From: Siphonodentalium dalli
Taxonomy: Eukaryota > Mollusca > Scaphopoda > Gadilida > Siphonodentaliidae
DNA: 64,000 nucleotides
Direction: 5' to 3'
NCBI GenBank assembly: GCA_032622095.1
Contig: CP136065.1
Location: 205,760,151-205,824,150, forward strand
Position numbers and translations under genes: made by a program. The notes beneath the pieces were generated by a model. That model was not told the origin of the DNA and ran no database searches. It saw only the letters and a list, made by a program, of their open reading frames with translations. Shown piece by piece: positions 1 to 11,320 of this stretch; positions within the stretch are counted from its first letter, which is position 1, and the number at the start of each line of letters is the position of its first letter.

Positions 1-1816
1 TAATACACTCAATATTAAGTATTTCTCAATATATATATGTTTTTGAATGTTACACATGCACACATAATGGCTTTTCCTGGATATGTTCAGATTATCCGAA
101 CACAGCGAATATGAGAATTAAAAAAAAATAACGGTAGTTATTCTTAACAGCATCAGTTTGACCTAACAGCATCATAGCATTTCTGCAGTACCCACCAGCA
201 TCATAGCACATTAGCAGAACCACTTGACCAGGGGTGAGTAAAAGTCCAGACGCATTACTGCTAGATATTTGATTTGGGCATTACAACAACGACCACTATT
301 AATTACATTATTTCCCCGAACAACAATGGAGTGTATGCCATCACAACAGAGACAAATTAATTCTATTTGGTGATATCAGGCTGCGATGGCCGAATTCACA
401 TGGGACACATTAAACAATTCCCAATCATCCAACCGAATCACTTCAAATTCGGTTTCATTTTAATTTGAAGATATATCTCATATATGCATTATATTTACGA
501 GATTGCGAATCATGCAGCAATCAAAAATTGAAATTGAAAAGGGGAAACGCAAACAGCCCCCCCCCCCACCACCCGTTAAAGAAAAGTTGTGCACTGTGTG
601 TAAATGTAACACATTGAAACTGAATATATATTAGAATGTACAAAAGTATTCGTGACACATATTTTGGGACATAACCACAGGGTTCCCACATTTTTCAGAT
701 TTGAAGAATTATGCAAAATTTTAATTTATTATAATGTTATATGTGGCACGATCCGACCGTTCATTATTCCAATAAAAGCTTATGATTTATGACAGATGAT
801 TCGATTTTATGACCAAAAAATGAGAAAAAATATCTGGGAAACTACTTTGTACATGTATGAATATAAGTTACTTATATTCTTTATAGAGTTAATTTGTTGT
901 CAAATTCTATATGCATTGTATTCATGTTTGTAACAGCCCAGTTGGTGTATTTTACATTAAGCCTTATCTTATCTTATGCACGTCTTTTATGATATTGATT
1001 GCTTTCAATATTTTTTATATTAATCTGGCTATCAATTTTGTTTTGTGAAACACATTCAGAAAAATAATTCTGTATCTTTAAAAAAAAATAAAAATTTATT
1101 TACATAAAAGATACAAAAACATATAGTCATGCATTCATAAAGTATATCAACACTATACATGTGTTAACACGATAATATCAATCAGAAATATTAATCATAA
1201 ATATAAAGAAGGGATTGGGTGGGTGGTGGGGTTGTGGGGAATGCTCATTTGTTTTCAAGTTAAATTGGCGTATATGATATGCTCTTTTAACAGTTAACTT
1301 AGTGGCGCATTCTCATGCGTTGCCTGTAATGACATGAAGTAAACTAAATCAATAAGTAAGTTAAAGTAAGTAGTATTGTACGGTATAATATTCTTTTGGT
1401 ATGCACAAAAAATCTAGCGGGAGACATTGGCTCATTCGTACACTATACATTACTACATTTCGCTGACTGTATCTAACACACCTAAGATGGCCAGCTGTAT
1501 CACAGTATCTACTGCCAACGTTGGTCGATATAATTTATTTGATGTCAGACAGAACCATGTCATGCAACATGAGGGTGTTACGCCGATCAATTTGGAATGA
1601 CGTTAAGGGCCAATATTCTAATGAGGGTAGCAGCGGGCGTTCTGATGGCTTGGTCCAAGCCGCACTTTACAGTAAGTCCAATAAAGTTAAGCATCTAGCT
1701 GAACAAGAGACTACGCTGTATGTCAGTCCCGTATACATAATGTATATGGGATTCCAAATCGAAGGCGATGCATTGATTTTTGCAGACTCTGTCGAATTCA
1801 TGTTTGGGATTCAACA
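1..1816. other. AT-rich non-coding stretch
   Basis: No recognisable gene or element. It contains a run of C near 557-570 and A/T-rich simple sequence. One plus-strand frame runs from an ATG at 1542 to a stop at 1818-1820 (92 codons). It matches no family I recognise, and its stop codon lies inside the TTAA that bounds the next element, so it is probably chance. Confidence 0.5.
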
Positions 1817-2160
1817 TTAAAGACATACTGTGGAACTATTTCATTGAATAAAACCAGTCAGTATATCCAACCAATATTCATGTACCCATCGGAAAAATGT
1901 AGCAATGAACTAAGCTTGTCGAAAATTCCAACCACATAGACTGTACCATCTTCGAGAAAACAACGGTTGAAATACGCTCAAATGTAAATATCTACTATAT
2001 TCGGGACGCATTGTCGTGCACAAACTTTACTTAAAGAATCAGTCTGTTGTGGTCACGGCGTGTAATTCGTTTAAAACATTTATGAAAATAACTTATTTTT
2101 GGCACAATGATTTATTATTCAGTTCTGAACTCCTTAGTGGTGTGTTTCACATCAAATTAA
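1817..2160 (-). mobile_element. TTAA-bounded non-autonomous element, family B (diverged copy)
   Basis: The segment is bounded by TTAA at 1817-1820 and 2157-2160. Read on the minus strand it begins TTAATTTGATGTGAAACAC and ends in the complement of TTAAAGACATACTG. The same ends occur in the family B copies at 7653-8038 and 29715-30464. Internally, a block around 1972-2012 (TACGCTCAAATGTAAATAT, then TTCGGGACGCAT) matches the other copies in reverse orientation. There is no coding capacity. TTAA at both ends is the known target signature of piggyBac transposases; mobilisation by one is an inference. It is the most diverged of the three copies. Confidence 0.6.
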
Positions 2161-2238
2161 GGGGTTGAATTAACAGTGGATACATCAAATAAAAAAGTCA
2201 CAAGGTCAGTTGGTTTGGGTTAGCATCGTTAATTGGTT

Positions 2239-3138
2239 TAATTGAATTGAATTGTTTATTAGCAAAGTCAACATCTAAGTTGCAACATGCCATACAACTT
2301 ATGTACACAACATTATACAAACAATACACAACATACATATATATCAATAAATGAGTTCATCATATTATATGATATTGATAATAAATACAAATAATGCTAA
2401 TACCTTTGGGAATATGTTTTCTGAAATGGTTTCATATAATATTTACATTATATATAATATAATGTAATAATTGCTTCATGGTAACTTTATAAATGCTAAT
2501 TTTAAGAAAATGCTCACTCTTTTCAATATACTTATGTTAAGCAGTGACAGCAGTCTGTAGAATTTATTTCTGTTAGGGTTTTCCCAGTAATACTTCGGTA
2601 TATAGGTTTCTCGCAGATCGTTGAGTTCAGTACACAAAATAACAAAATGGTATTCATCACATACATTTTCGCCACATAACGGGCATTTCGTGTCTTTACA
2701 TGTACTTTTATTCCATCTGCATTGCTCTACCGGTAGTCTGTGATTGGCTGTTCTAAATTTCAGTAAATACGTAGCTAGATGAGATGGCATATATACTAAG
2801 TATCGGCTCAATCTGACAGAATCCTTTATGTTTCGATAAAATATGGCACGGCTTGAAATAGACATATTTAGATTGCCGAAGAGGCAACATGTGTGTTGCT
2901 CTATTAATTTCGCTTTCATGTGTTTCATGTCTGTCTTGCTTAGTGGTGACTGATTCTGCCACGCACTTTCCATATTTACTTCTCGCAGAGTTTCTTTGAT
3001 AAACGAAATCCATTTAATCTTGTTTTGTAGTATGGCATCACCATCATTGAGATACCTGAGTAGAAGGAATACATTTTTAGCTAATTCTGATCCTTCGTGC
3101 GATACTAGTTTTGACCAATTCGCCACGTCATATATCAA
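2239..3138 (-). pseudogene. LINE fragment: C-terminal end of ORF2 plus 3' UTR
   Basis: A minus-strand open frame of 220 codons (3138 to 2476) has the look of a non-LTR retrotransposon ORF2 C-terminus. It has a C-x2-C-x8-H-x4-C motif (C152, C155, H164, C169) within CPLCGENVCDEYHFVILC, preceded by LLKFRTANHRLPVE and followed by YIPKYYWENPNRNKFY. This arrangement is common in the tails of animal LINE ORF2 proteins. Downstream on the same strand is an AT-rich 3' UTR that ends with AATAAA (complement at 2256-2261) and a CAATT-type short repeat tail at 2239-2258. No reverse transcriptase domain is present, so this is a 5'-truncated, inactive copy. It belongs to a different LINE lineage from the one at 50-56 kb. 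Confidence 0.75.
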
Positions 3139-5084
3139 TGTCGCTTTCTTGTTTACCGTAAGGCAGAAACTAAGTAATGCACTGCACTGCCAAGATACAC
3201 GAAACTGATTGCATCGCTTTAATTAAAAAAAAGAAAGACCATATAAGTATAATAATAAATGTATGTCGTCGGGAGTTGGCTGCCAAGGAACATTGTCGAC
3301 ATGGCATCTATGTACATATATAAAGTTATTTGGATATGTCGATCTCTGTCAAGATATACTATGTCTTCCAAGATACGCCCTATAGTTATGTCAAAGCAAA
3401 AATTTAGCTTTTCGGAGTATTACCCGCTATGGAATTCCGTGCATTCCTAAAATCCGGAATTAAGAAAAGCCAAAATGAATTCAATTAGTGGATAGTTTAA
3501 ATAGTTATATTACACACATTCGGCTTTATATAAATATTCGTGTTAGCAAGAATCATGCGAAAATAATGTTTGAACAGGTATGCATTATATATTTTGCACA
3601 CATAGCTACATTATTGTGTGCCGCCCCACAAGGGAATACTATAGGTATCTCTAATTTGCGTGACTTGTTTACATTCTCCATTCGCCAACATTTTTCGTTA
3701 TTACATTTGGTGGCATCATTGGACACACGGCGCTCCTCATATTAAATACCACACACCGAATTTCCGTTACGGAGGGGCAGCAGGGATTCGAGATCACCAC
3801 ATGGTTTATTCATATTTGTTGTAAACTTCAATATATGTGGCCTCCGGCTATCTGCACCATGGTGCTGCCTCGTGTCGTCCAAGTATCCGTTCCACAGCGG
3901 ACGGGCTTTCCCGTTCCAGGTTCTCTACACGTTCTCCCACCGTTCGTACACACATTTGCAGCCAGGAAGCGACCAGTAAACAATGCGGTATTACATCGTC
4001 AAAACAGAGACAAATTCCATAGCGTGACGGAAAGTGACAGACTTTTTTTTTAATTGAACATATTTTATTGGTCATCCCAGAATATAATATTACAAAATAC
4101 TTTGAGTACAATAGTATGTATGATGAGCAACGGGGATTGGAGCACAAGTTATTTCAACTTACTAAATGCTACACTCCCCAAACATACGTCGTCTGGGGTT
4201 GCTGAACACCAAGAACAGGCCCGGAACACTTGTAGCATCATATCTGTTGTCTTATTTCGGTTTTTGGTGAGTGAGAATCCTAATCCGCAAACATTTTCCC
4301 TATAGTTTGTCAGCAGATCACGTCTTTGTGGTCTGTCTGTGGTCACGAACACACACGATTCGAACATATATACCCAGAGTTTTGTTGTGACCACCGTTTG
4401 AAGTTCAGCTCATCTGACATTTCCCTCAAGGATGTTTGTTAATCTTCGAAGCTGTCAACGAAATGTCTCGCATAACAGGAAACCCTCTGTCATTCGGCGC
4501 GGAGTATTATCATTCAACAATTTGATAGATCGGCCGATTGGGTCGGGTAATTCTCTGCAACCACAGAACTCACCCGGGAGTGGGCAGTAATTGGAAGCAA
4601 CGGCCTGATGGAAAATGTTATCTCTACTTGATTCGTTTGTGGGAGTAATACTACGGACCACCAGCGTGGAATTAGCATCCTGAACGTCATGCGACGTGTG
4701 ATGTTATCATCCATAATGTAACGTATTAAGAGATAGCATCGCATATAATGCTCTTTATTCTACATTCGTTTAGTAAAAGCGCTCGTGATTGCTTTCTTTG
4801 TTGCAGGTTTATATCATCCTTGGTAATATCACGATGCATAGTTAGATTTACTGTAGCGGAAAGACCGCGCGGTTAATATATCACAGGACGTGCATGCGCG
4901 CGTATAAAACAACCGACTCTCGCGGTAACTATAGATGACAACCATACGCAGATACTCGAATCAGGTTACCCTCTGTTTCCAAGTAGCAACAATTCGCGTT
5001 GATCTGGAATCGAACGAGCTTTGCCATCTCTTTGATGGGTCTAATGTGTAACATAACTTACTCAGGAAACCACTGGTGCCCCCA
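3139..5084. other. Non-coding stretch, possible eroded LINE upstream part
   Basis: The part next to 3138 may be decayed upstream coding sequence of the LINE fragment on the minus strand, but stops and frameshifts prevent a reading. The open frames of 60-100 codons on both strands around 3.8-4.7 kb overlap one another and match nothing I recognise. No repeat or RNA gene was seen. Confidence 0.4.
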
Positions 5085-5160
5085 TATGAGGGGTGGCTCA
5101 TTGGGCACTAGTCCAACATAAACCGTCAAGCGATGACGAAGGTGGTTCGAAATCTCAGTA
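5085..5160 (+). repeat. Possible tRNA-derived SINE head (box A and box B)
   Basis: TGGCTCATTGGG at 5094-5105 resembles an RNA polymerase III box A. GGTTCGAAATC at 5144-5154 resembles box B, 50 bases downstream, which is tRNA-like spacing. The flanks do not fold into an acceptor stem, so this is not a functional tRNA. A decayed SINE head is the simplest reading. No 3' tail is recognisable. Confidence 0.35.
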
Positions 5161-6470
5161 AGCGCGATATGATCTAAACATATGTAATTAAGGTGACATT
5201 ATAGGCCTATATATCTTTAATTGTCCTCCATATGTGAAGAGTTATTGAAAAAAGAACATATACACACAGAAACATGGACACAAATATGTCAACATATATG
5301 TATACAAGTACAAGTTTATACAAAACAAAGTTACACCACAAGGTAACATGGTGTGACATTGACGGCTTGGAGTTAATGTTCAACCAAGTCGCGAAGCCAA
5401 TCCACCACAATAACATATATGTTCTGCCGACAGTCCTGGTCATTCTCAGAAATTTGACATATTACGAAGAATGATCAGCAGAAAATGTCAAAATCTCCTA
5501 TCGCTCTCGCCATAACGTTGTTCAACGTAAATGACGTCATGAAAAAGCAGGACAGCGAGAGACGATCAAACCGTTGTCTTGGTTTCCCTTATGTTGACGG
5601 CTCGAGACGTAAACATATGATATGTTGCGCGGCTCTCTGACCAATGAACGACGCGGTTTCTTACTGGAGGCGGAACAAACACCATTGTGGGCGGTTTGTC
5701 TATTGGGGTCGGTGGTTTCTATTGGAATTGGAGTGATTTCCCGACGGAATTAACGATTTGTGCGTTCTTTCCGCCACCGATAAAACTACCAACCTCGTGA
5801 TATAACATACTTGTTGAAACAACGATTAACCCCATGAAATACATCCAACCCAAACCATCCGTTTCCGGCGATGATGGCTGCTTCTAACAGTTATGATGGC
5901 AATTGTATCCACCTTTAAGCGACTTCACACGTCATTATTTGGCTGGCTGACAACTCCCGATCACACCACAGGTCATAGCTAAATGCCATTCACCAATCAA
6001 TTCTGAACGGCGGAACTTTCGTATACGCATCTTTTAATCGACGGACGCTGTTACTATAGTCGTGTATACGACAATCCATTATTCCAATCGCAAGGCCAAT
6101 AAGCTTCGTTTCTCTCTGAGTAATCCTTTATTTACGACATCTGCTTGTTATATGTACATATGTATATATTGAGTTTAACGTTCCATTAGTAGCCAGACGA
6201 AATAAATTGGTTGGTAAATTGAGACTTTTACGTCACTTTCAGAAGCTACGGCCAAATCATGACACTGTCAATTTAAGTGATGGAGGAATCCCAAGAGAGT
6301 GAAGAAATACGAGGAGCGACCAAGACGCAAAATTTGTTGATATCTGATGGAACATGGGGTAATGGCGTTTGGAATCTATGTAGACATCGCACCCACTGGT
6401 GATGATTTCTCAGCAGTATAATCAGTCCATTTCCTCTACATTCGGTCGGTTCAGTTAAGATAGTGTAAAG
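5161..6470. other. Non-coding stretch
   Basis: Open frames here are short, overlap on opposite strands (for example 5207-5474) and match nothing known to me. No repeat structure was seen. Confidence 0.4.
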
Positions 6471-6949
6471 TACCAGTAAGAAGAAGTGGTATATTGAGGC
6501 ACGCCTTTATTGCGATATTGAGCGCGCTTAACTTCGAAAAAGGCGCGATTATAGCTCAATACCAAACATCTGTCGCGCTAATTATTCCAATATTGAGCGC
6601 AAAATATTGCGATATTAAGCAAGCAAAATTTCATACAGACCCGATAGTCTATTATTTATATTAGATAAATACTGGGCATATAGTGTACATATAGTATACA
6701 TATAGCATTTACAACTATAATTATATACAAATCTAAAACAATGTCTCTAAAGAAGCAATAATTTGCTTTAAAGGTAACAATTTTGAGCGCAAGATGTCGC
6801 AATATTAAGCCCGCGATATCGCAATATTAAGCGCAAAATATTGCAATAATATCGCAGGCGGCGAGCTTGTAAGCGTTTTCACTTGCAATATTATTGCGAT
6901 ATTGGGCGCGAAAATAGCGCGCTTAATATACCACTTCTTTAGACTGGTA
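6471..6949. mobile_element. TA-bounded non-autonomous element rich in GCGATATTGAGCGC
   Basis: Terminal inverted repeats start CCAGT next to TA at both sides (TA at 6471-6472 and 6948-6949). The left end has AGAAGTGGTATATTGAGGC; the complement of the right end has AGAAGTGGTATATTAAGCGC. Inside, a motif like TTGCGATATTGAGCGC recurs in both orientations at least seven times (around 6510, 6590, 6611, 6785, 6810, 6828 and 6890). No open frame is present. A TA target duplication is typical of Tc1/mariner-type elements; the superfamily is inferred only from that. Confidence 0.55.
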
Positions 6950-7066
6950 CTGTATCTCTTTAGTGAACATTAAAATGTATCGACTAATACGTTTCAGTGA
7001 GACTGATAGACAAATCAGCATGAGATTATATCACTACGAAATATTTGTGTTATAACGGAATGTTAC

Positions 7067-7283
7067 TACAGCAATGCCTTAAATAATCGACTCCTTAACC
7101 ACAGCAGAATTATGGGCAATTTTTCAGGATTTAGTAGGAAATATGGCTTGTTGACATTCATCGGAAAGCTCTCATCGAGAGCTTTCCGATGAATGGCAAC
7201 AAGCCATATTTCCGACTAAATCCTGAAAAATTACCCATAATTCTGCTGTGGTTAAGGAGTCGATTATTTAGGGCATTACTGTA
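7067..7283. mobile_element. Palindromic (foldback) element with CAGTAATGCC-type ends, long copy
   Basis: The segment is a near-perfect inverted repeat. The arms run from CAGCAATGCC at 7069 and return to GGCATTACTG at 7281, with the centre near 7173 at the CATCGAGAG stem. TA flanks both ends (7067-7068, 7282-7283). Arms of about 100 nt differ at only a few positions. The same family is present at 11145-11304 with a shorter centre. There is no coding capacity. The structure is that of a foldback MITE with a TA target site. Confidence 0.75.
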
Positions 7284-7652
7284 TATATACTAACATTGCA
7301 TTTTTTTAATTGAACATCTATACTTTAAAATGCATTTAATATGTATAACGCCAGATGTTCGTCCAATGTTTTTTTTTTGGGAATAATAATTCAGACGTAT
7401 CTTCGAAAAGAGTGTCATTGAATGTTTTGTTTGTTATAAAAGACATAATGTGTACTTATTGCATCTATGGCGCTGTCTTCTGCTTGTTTGGATATAAAGC
7501 TATTCCATTCTGAACACATCAGCGAAGGGTTCCACGTCAATTTCAACGTGTCACAGAGAAGACATTTCTGAAACGATGTGTAACTATATCTAACATACTT
7601 GTAGTTTGAATCTGTTTCTTCTGAGCACAATTTTTTCTATTGTAATTTGAAC
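7284..7652. other. Non-coding stretch between elements
   Basis: AT-rich. Minus-strand frames of 71 codons (7415-7630 and 7543-7758) overlap in different frames and are unrecognised; one runs into the family B element. Nothing else was seen. Confidence 0.4.
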
Positions 7653-8038
7653 TTAAAGTGATGTGAAACACTCCGGTAGGGTGATCAAATAGAAATGGAT
7701 AATAATCTTGTTCAAAATAGTTATTTTTACAAATATTATATCCAAATTGACAACACACTTCGTCATTCTTATATATTAATTAAATGCAGCGACAGTCAAT
7801 GGCAAAATGGGTTTCGTTAGTTTATCGCCGATAGATGCGTCCCGAATCGAGTAGTAAATATTTACAATTGAGCGTAGTTCAGACGATGTTTTCTATGGAG
7901 TGATATGGTAGATTTGCTTCAGATTTTCGGCGATGTTAGTAGAATGTTACATTCCTCCAGTTGGCATAGCGCCTGAACACTAACTTATCAGTTTCACGCA
8001 CACGAACAAGTACATAATATGTCTTTAATAAGCAAGAC
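7653..8038 (+). mobile_element. TTAA-bounded non-autonomous element, family B (uninterrupted copy)
   Basis: TTAA bounds both ends (7653-7656 and 8035-8038). The left end reads TTAAAGTGATGTGAAACAC; the complement of the right end reads TTAAAGACATATTATG, so the termini share TTAAAG and little more. The sequence aligns along its whole length with 29715-30464, where a second TTAA element (29843-30220) is inserted at an internal TTAA. At that point this copy has the intact site (TTAATTAAATGCAG near 7779). It therefore serves as a natural empty site. There is no coding capacity. Confidence 0.75.
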
Positions 8039-8986
8039 CAATGAACATACTTCTAGCAGGACGATTATAGGTCACCAGTTGACTAGGTTCGGTAACACTT
8101 TGCGACGGACGGATTATTCCTTAAGACAGGTTCAACCTAGTTTTGGGCTCCAATATTATTAGTTATGTCAAGTATCCTCTGAGCTTCCACAACCTACGGA
8201 TTAGCCTGAAGCGGCGATTAGTGTCAAGGGGTGAGTAATGGTGGTCCAATAATATTGAGTGTGTTCGTTTCTGCGGGGCGGATTGGAGGTCATTTATAAA
8301 CGAATAAATTCTACACCAATCCATTACTGTTCCTCAATAAATAGGCCAGCGATGCTTGAGACTTACTAAGTATGCTAAGAATGTGAACATGGTACTGCTA
8401 TTTATGAGAAAATTTAGTTTTTGGCCAACGGGGAGGACACCAGAACGTAACAGGGATGACATCAGGACGTGGCGGGGGAGGGAGCACCAGAACTTGGCGG
8501 GGAGTACACCAGGACGTGGCATGAGTCACAAGAACGTGACGGGGAGGGCACCAGAACGTGAAAGGGAGGACATCAGGACGTGACGGGGATGACACAAGGG
8601 CGTGGTGGGAGGGGGCACAAGAACGTGGCGGAGAGGACACCAGGACATGTCGAGAATAGTTTTGTTTGACGAGGTTAATAATCGTGTCGGCCGTTACACC
8701 ATAATTATCATGATATTATCAATTCCTTAGCTTAATTTGACTGCGGTATATCTCTCCACTGCACCGCGATAGCTGATGTTGGCCACCGCTGGACGGTTTC
8801 TGTTGGCCTAACGCACACTGCACCTTATCAACCTGGCCACGGAGGCCTCTGGTAAGAATTGTGCTGATGAAGTAGCTTACAATATGAAATAGCAAATCAA
8901 TAGGCAAATGGAAATATCGGTACAGACTAATCAGAGCACAGACATGACTTGCCTAACGCATCTCACTGAACTAATACTGAAGAAAA
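8039..8986. other. Non-coding stretch around a G-rich minisatellite
   Basis: Apart from the short tandem array at 8431-8652, no structure was recognised. Open frames of up to 80 codons here coincide with the array and are by-products of it. Confidence 0.4.
8431..8652 (+). repeat. Degenerate ~22-bp tandem repeat (GGGAGGACACCAGAACGTG-like)
   Basis: About ten units of roughly 22 bp can be read, each with a version of GGGAGGACACCAGAACGTG followed by GCGG or similar. Units are diverged and vary by one to three bases in length, which indicates an old, no longer homogenised minisatellite. It is strongly purine-rich on the plus strand. Confidence 0.8.
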
Positions 8987-9076
8987 TCTCCGGAAACAAC
9001 AATGTGTATAGTCCTGTGGCCAACATAACTTAAGTTATGTTTGCCACAGGACAATACACATTGTTGTTTCCGGAGA
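8987..9076. repeat. 90-bp near-perfect palindrome
   Basis: The arm TCTCCGGAAACAACAATGTG at the left returns as its complement at the right, meeting at TAACTTAAGTTA near 9031. Only one or two positions break the pairing. It would form a hairpin or cruciform with arms of about 43 bp. It is probably a small foldback element; no second copy was found in the window. Confidence 0.8.
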
Positions 9077-9156
9077 AAGACGATTGCCACGTGAAAGTCT
9101 CAAGTCGGTAAAAGCAATTCCAAAAAAAAGTATGTTGGTCTTACACTGTATTAAGA

Positions 9157-9587
9157 ATGCGGCGTCAAGTTTCAATCATTCAGATTCCCCACATTACTTT
9201 CTCTGGACGGCAATGGTGTAAAGAGTACGTCCGTCGTATCAGGAAGCAGAAGAGGTGCTTATATCAAATGTACACTAGCCATTATCCGAGTGAATTACAA
9301 TGTGTTATATGGTTTCTTTTAACACAAAAGAGATGGCGGCGGGTGATATGGCGACAGAAGTGGGATATCAATTCATCATCGGCTGCTTCGTGTTGTACAA
9401 TCGATACCAAGGCGATGAGAATGTTCGGACCTTTCATTTCTCATTTCAGATTAATAAAACGCCGATGACTTCGTTTGGGATGACGGTCGGAATGGTTTTG
9501 TTTTTCCCTTTGCCAATCCGATATGTATTAACTTTAGGTACCTTGGGGCAGGAACATGTCAGAGTGCGTCAGAAAATCATAACATGA
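9157..9587 (+). other. Two overlapping unrecognised open frames
   Basis: One frame starts at ATG 9157 (103 aa, very basic). Another starts at ATG 9300 (95 aa) and ends at 9587. The second contains an internal methionine start (MAAGDMATEVGYQF) and two hydrophobic stretches (FIIGCFVLY, and MVLFFPLPIRYVL). Neither matches a family I know. They overlap, so at most one can be real. This could be a short exon or a chance frame; I favour chance. Confidence 0.2.
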
Positions 9588-9721
9588 CGAAAGCACAACT
9601 TAGACATTTCTCCGCTAAACATGGTTTGGTATGGTTTGTTTTGTTGTCTTTTCAGTCGATCTAACATACCATATGTCAGTTTTATTGATGGGGGAAAGAC
9701 AGCACATATGGTCACAAATCC

Positions 9722-9825
9722 GCCCGCTGATCGGGAATTGAGCCAACTTCATTATCGCTGGATAGCTTATATGACGGCATGATGCGTCGTGCATATTACG
9801 ATTGAGTCACCGGGGCTCAAGCGGA
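9722..9825 (-). repeat. Possible tRNA-derived SINE (minus strand)
   Basis: Read on the minus strand, a box A-like TGACTCAATCG (9809 to 9799) is followed by a box B-like GGCTCAATTCCC (9744 to 9733). The order and approximate spacing are those of a tRNA-derived promoter. The segment starts CCCCGGTGACTC and ends GATCAGCGGGCGG, which resembles SINE heads. It does not fold as a tRNA because the box spacing is too long. Confidence is limited because no second copy is in the window. Confidence 0.4.
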
Positions 9826-11144
9826 TACATATGTAACATTTGGAAGATTTCCATTCACTTTGAGTCACCACTCACGATGTTATTTGTGAGATGGTATCTT
9901 GCAATTCAAGCATCTGTGTCATATTAATTCCTGTACTACCAAATTATATCTATATAATACTTATTCGATCTTGTTTTTACAATCAAACCACATCAAACAA
10001 AACAATGCCTCGTATGCTTTAACTCCGGTGATATTACTTTCATACGAGGTAACATTTCTTTGCTGAGGTAAAATCTTTACACAAGTTAATATTAGATTGT
10101 TGTCTGATGATCCTCAGTCTGAATCTTTATGTACCCTTATTTGTATTGTGTTTATGTCATATTTGTTTTATCTTGGGTTGATGAATAGTGTTTACACTAA
10201 GTGTGAATGTCAAGTTCATTTGAGTTCCAATTCGGACAAGGTGACACCCAGGCCTAATCATGTCTGGGCACAGCTGGCCCATAATTACCCGAGGAGCGAA
10301 TTGGCTCGGCACAAATGGAAGAAACGCTATAGTTCAATTTATTTGCGCCGCAGTCCATCGACATTGCATCTGGCAATGATCCACTCACTCATTAGCGTTA
10401 TGCCGTGTTCGTGACTGTAGCCTTGTGCGTGACGCAACCCAGGCGCAAGAAGTGAGAGAAGACAGTTAAGTGTCGTGTCATAAAAAAATAGGCGAAGAAC
10501 CGCCTCCTCATTTTTCAAATCGAAGTCAATTGCAACATGTTCGGAGGAGCTCGCGTGACGATGCCATGACTTCGGTTTGTGACTGATCGCTTATCGGATA
10601 CCTTCTAGCTGCTGGCAGTAATGCTTGCGTTATTTCGGAGACGCTCATGTTTTTGTTTCCAGTAGCTGCTAATAGAATGGCATGCTTACTCGTTCAAAAC
10701 TCAAATGTTCTGCTGTATCGAAGATTAACGACGAGATGCATGCATGAAACATTTACTATTGTATTCCGATAGCTATCTGGAAATGTAATATAATTTGGTG
10801 AAGCGACACTACGAGTTTATAGATGTCAACTTAACGTGTAAACGATGGTCGGATAATGTGGCAAGTTTTCATCGCTGCGAGTGTCAATACTGTTAAACCC
10901 TTCTATATTGAATGGATTCTCCCATTCAGCTATAAAAGTATACATAGGAACTGTCTATTGTTGTTTAGGAGGGGTCGTCAGGTAATTAAAGCAGACGACA
11001 AACAGAAAACCCAGATAATACAAGAGCAGAATGATTCATATTCATAGGTTGGAAATGTTCAGATAATAAGTTCAGCAAACGACAAAAGATTGAACTTATT
11101 ATTTAAATTGTGTATATATAATACACACGCGTGTATCGGCGACA
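9826..11144. other. Non-coding stretch with one hairpin
   Basis: A plus-strand frame at 10097-10414 (105 aa) has no recognisable domain. At 11050-11107 there is a hairpin whose arms read TTCAGATAATAAGTTCA and TGAACTTATTATTTAAA. A related hairpin lies at 20055-20127. Nothing else was seen. Confidence 0.4.
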
Positions 11145-11304
11145 TACAGTAATGCCCTAGTTAATCGACTCTCTAACCACAGCAGAATTATGGGTAACTT
11201 TTCAGGATTTAGTCGGAAATATGGTTTGTTGCCATTCGAAATCCTGAAAAGTTACCCATAATTCTGCTGTGGTTAGAGAGTCGATTAATTAGGGCATTAC
11301 TGTA
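11145..11304. mobile_element. Palindromic (foldback) element with CAGTAATGCCCTA ends, short copy
   Basis: This is the second copy of the family at 7067-7283. The ends are CAGTAATGCCC and GGGCATTACTG, flanked by TA (11145-11146, 11303-11304). The arms are nearly identical to each other and to the longer copy, sharing CCACAGCAGAATTATGGGTA. The centre is shorter: the TCGGAAAGCTCTC part present at 7165-7190 is missing, so this is an internal-deletion derivative or the other copy gained sequence. Confidence 0.75.
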
Positions 11305-11320
11305 TATTAGTGCAATACAA

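Noticed and set aside
8356-8640. Protein frames of 75-80 codons on both strands
   Set aside because: They coincide with the 22-bp minisatellite and show only its repeated words.
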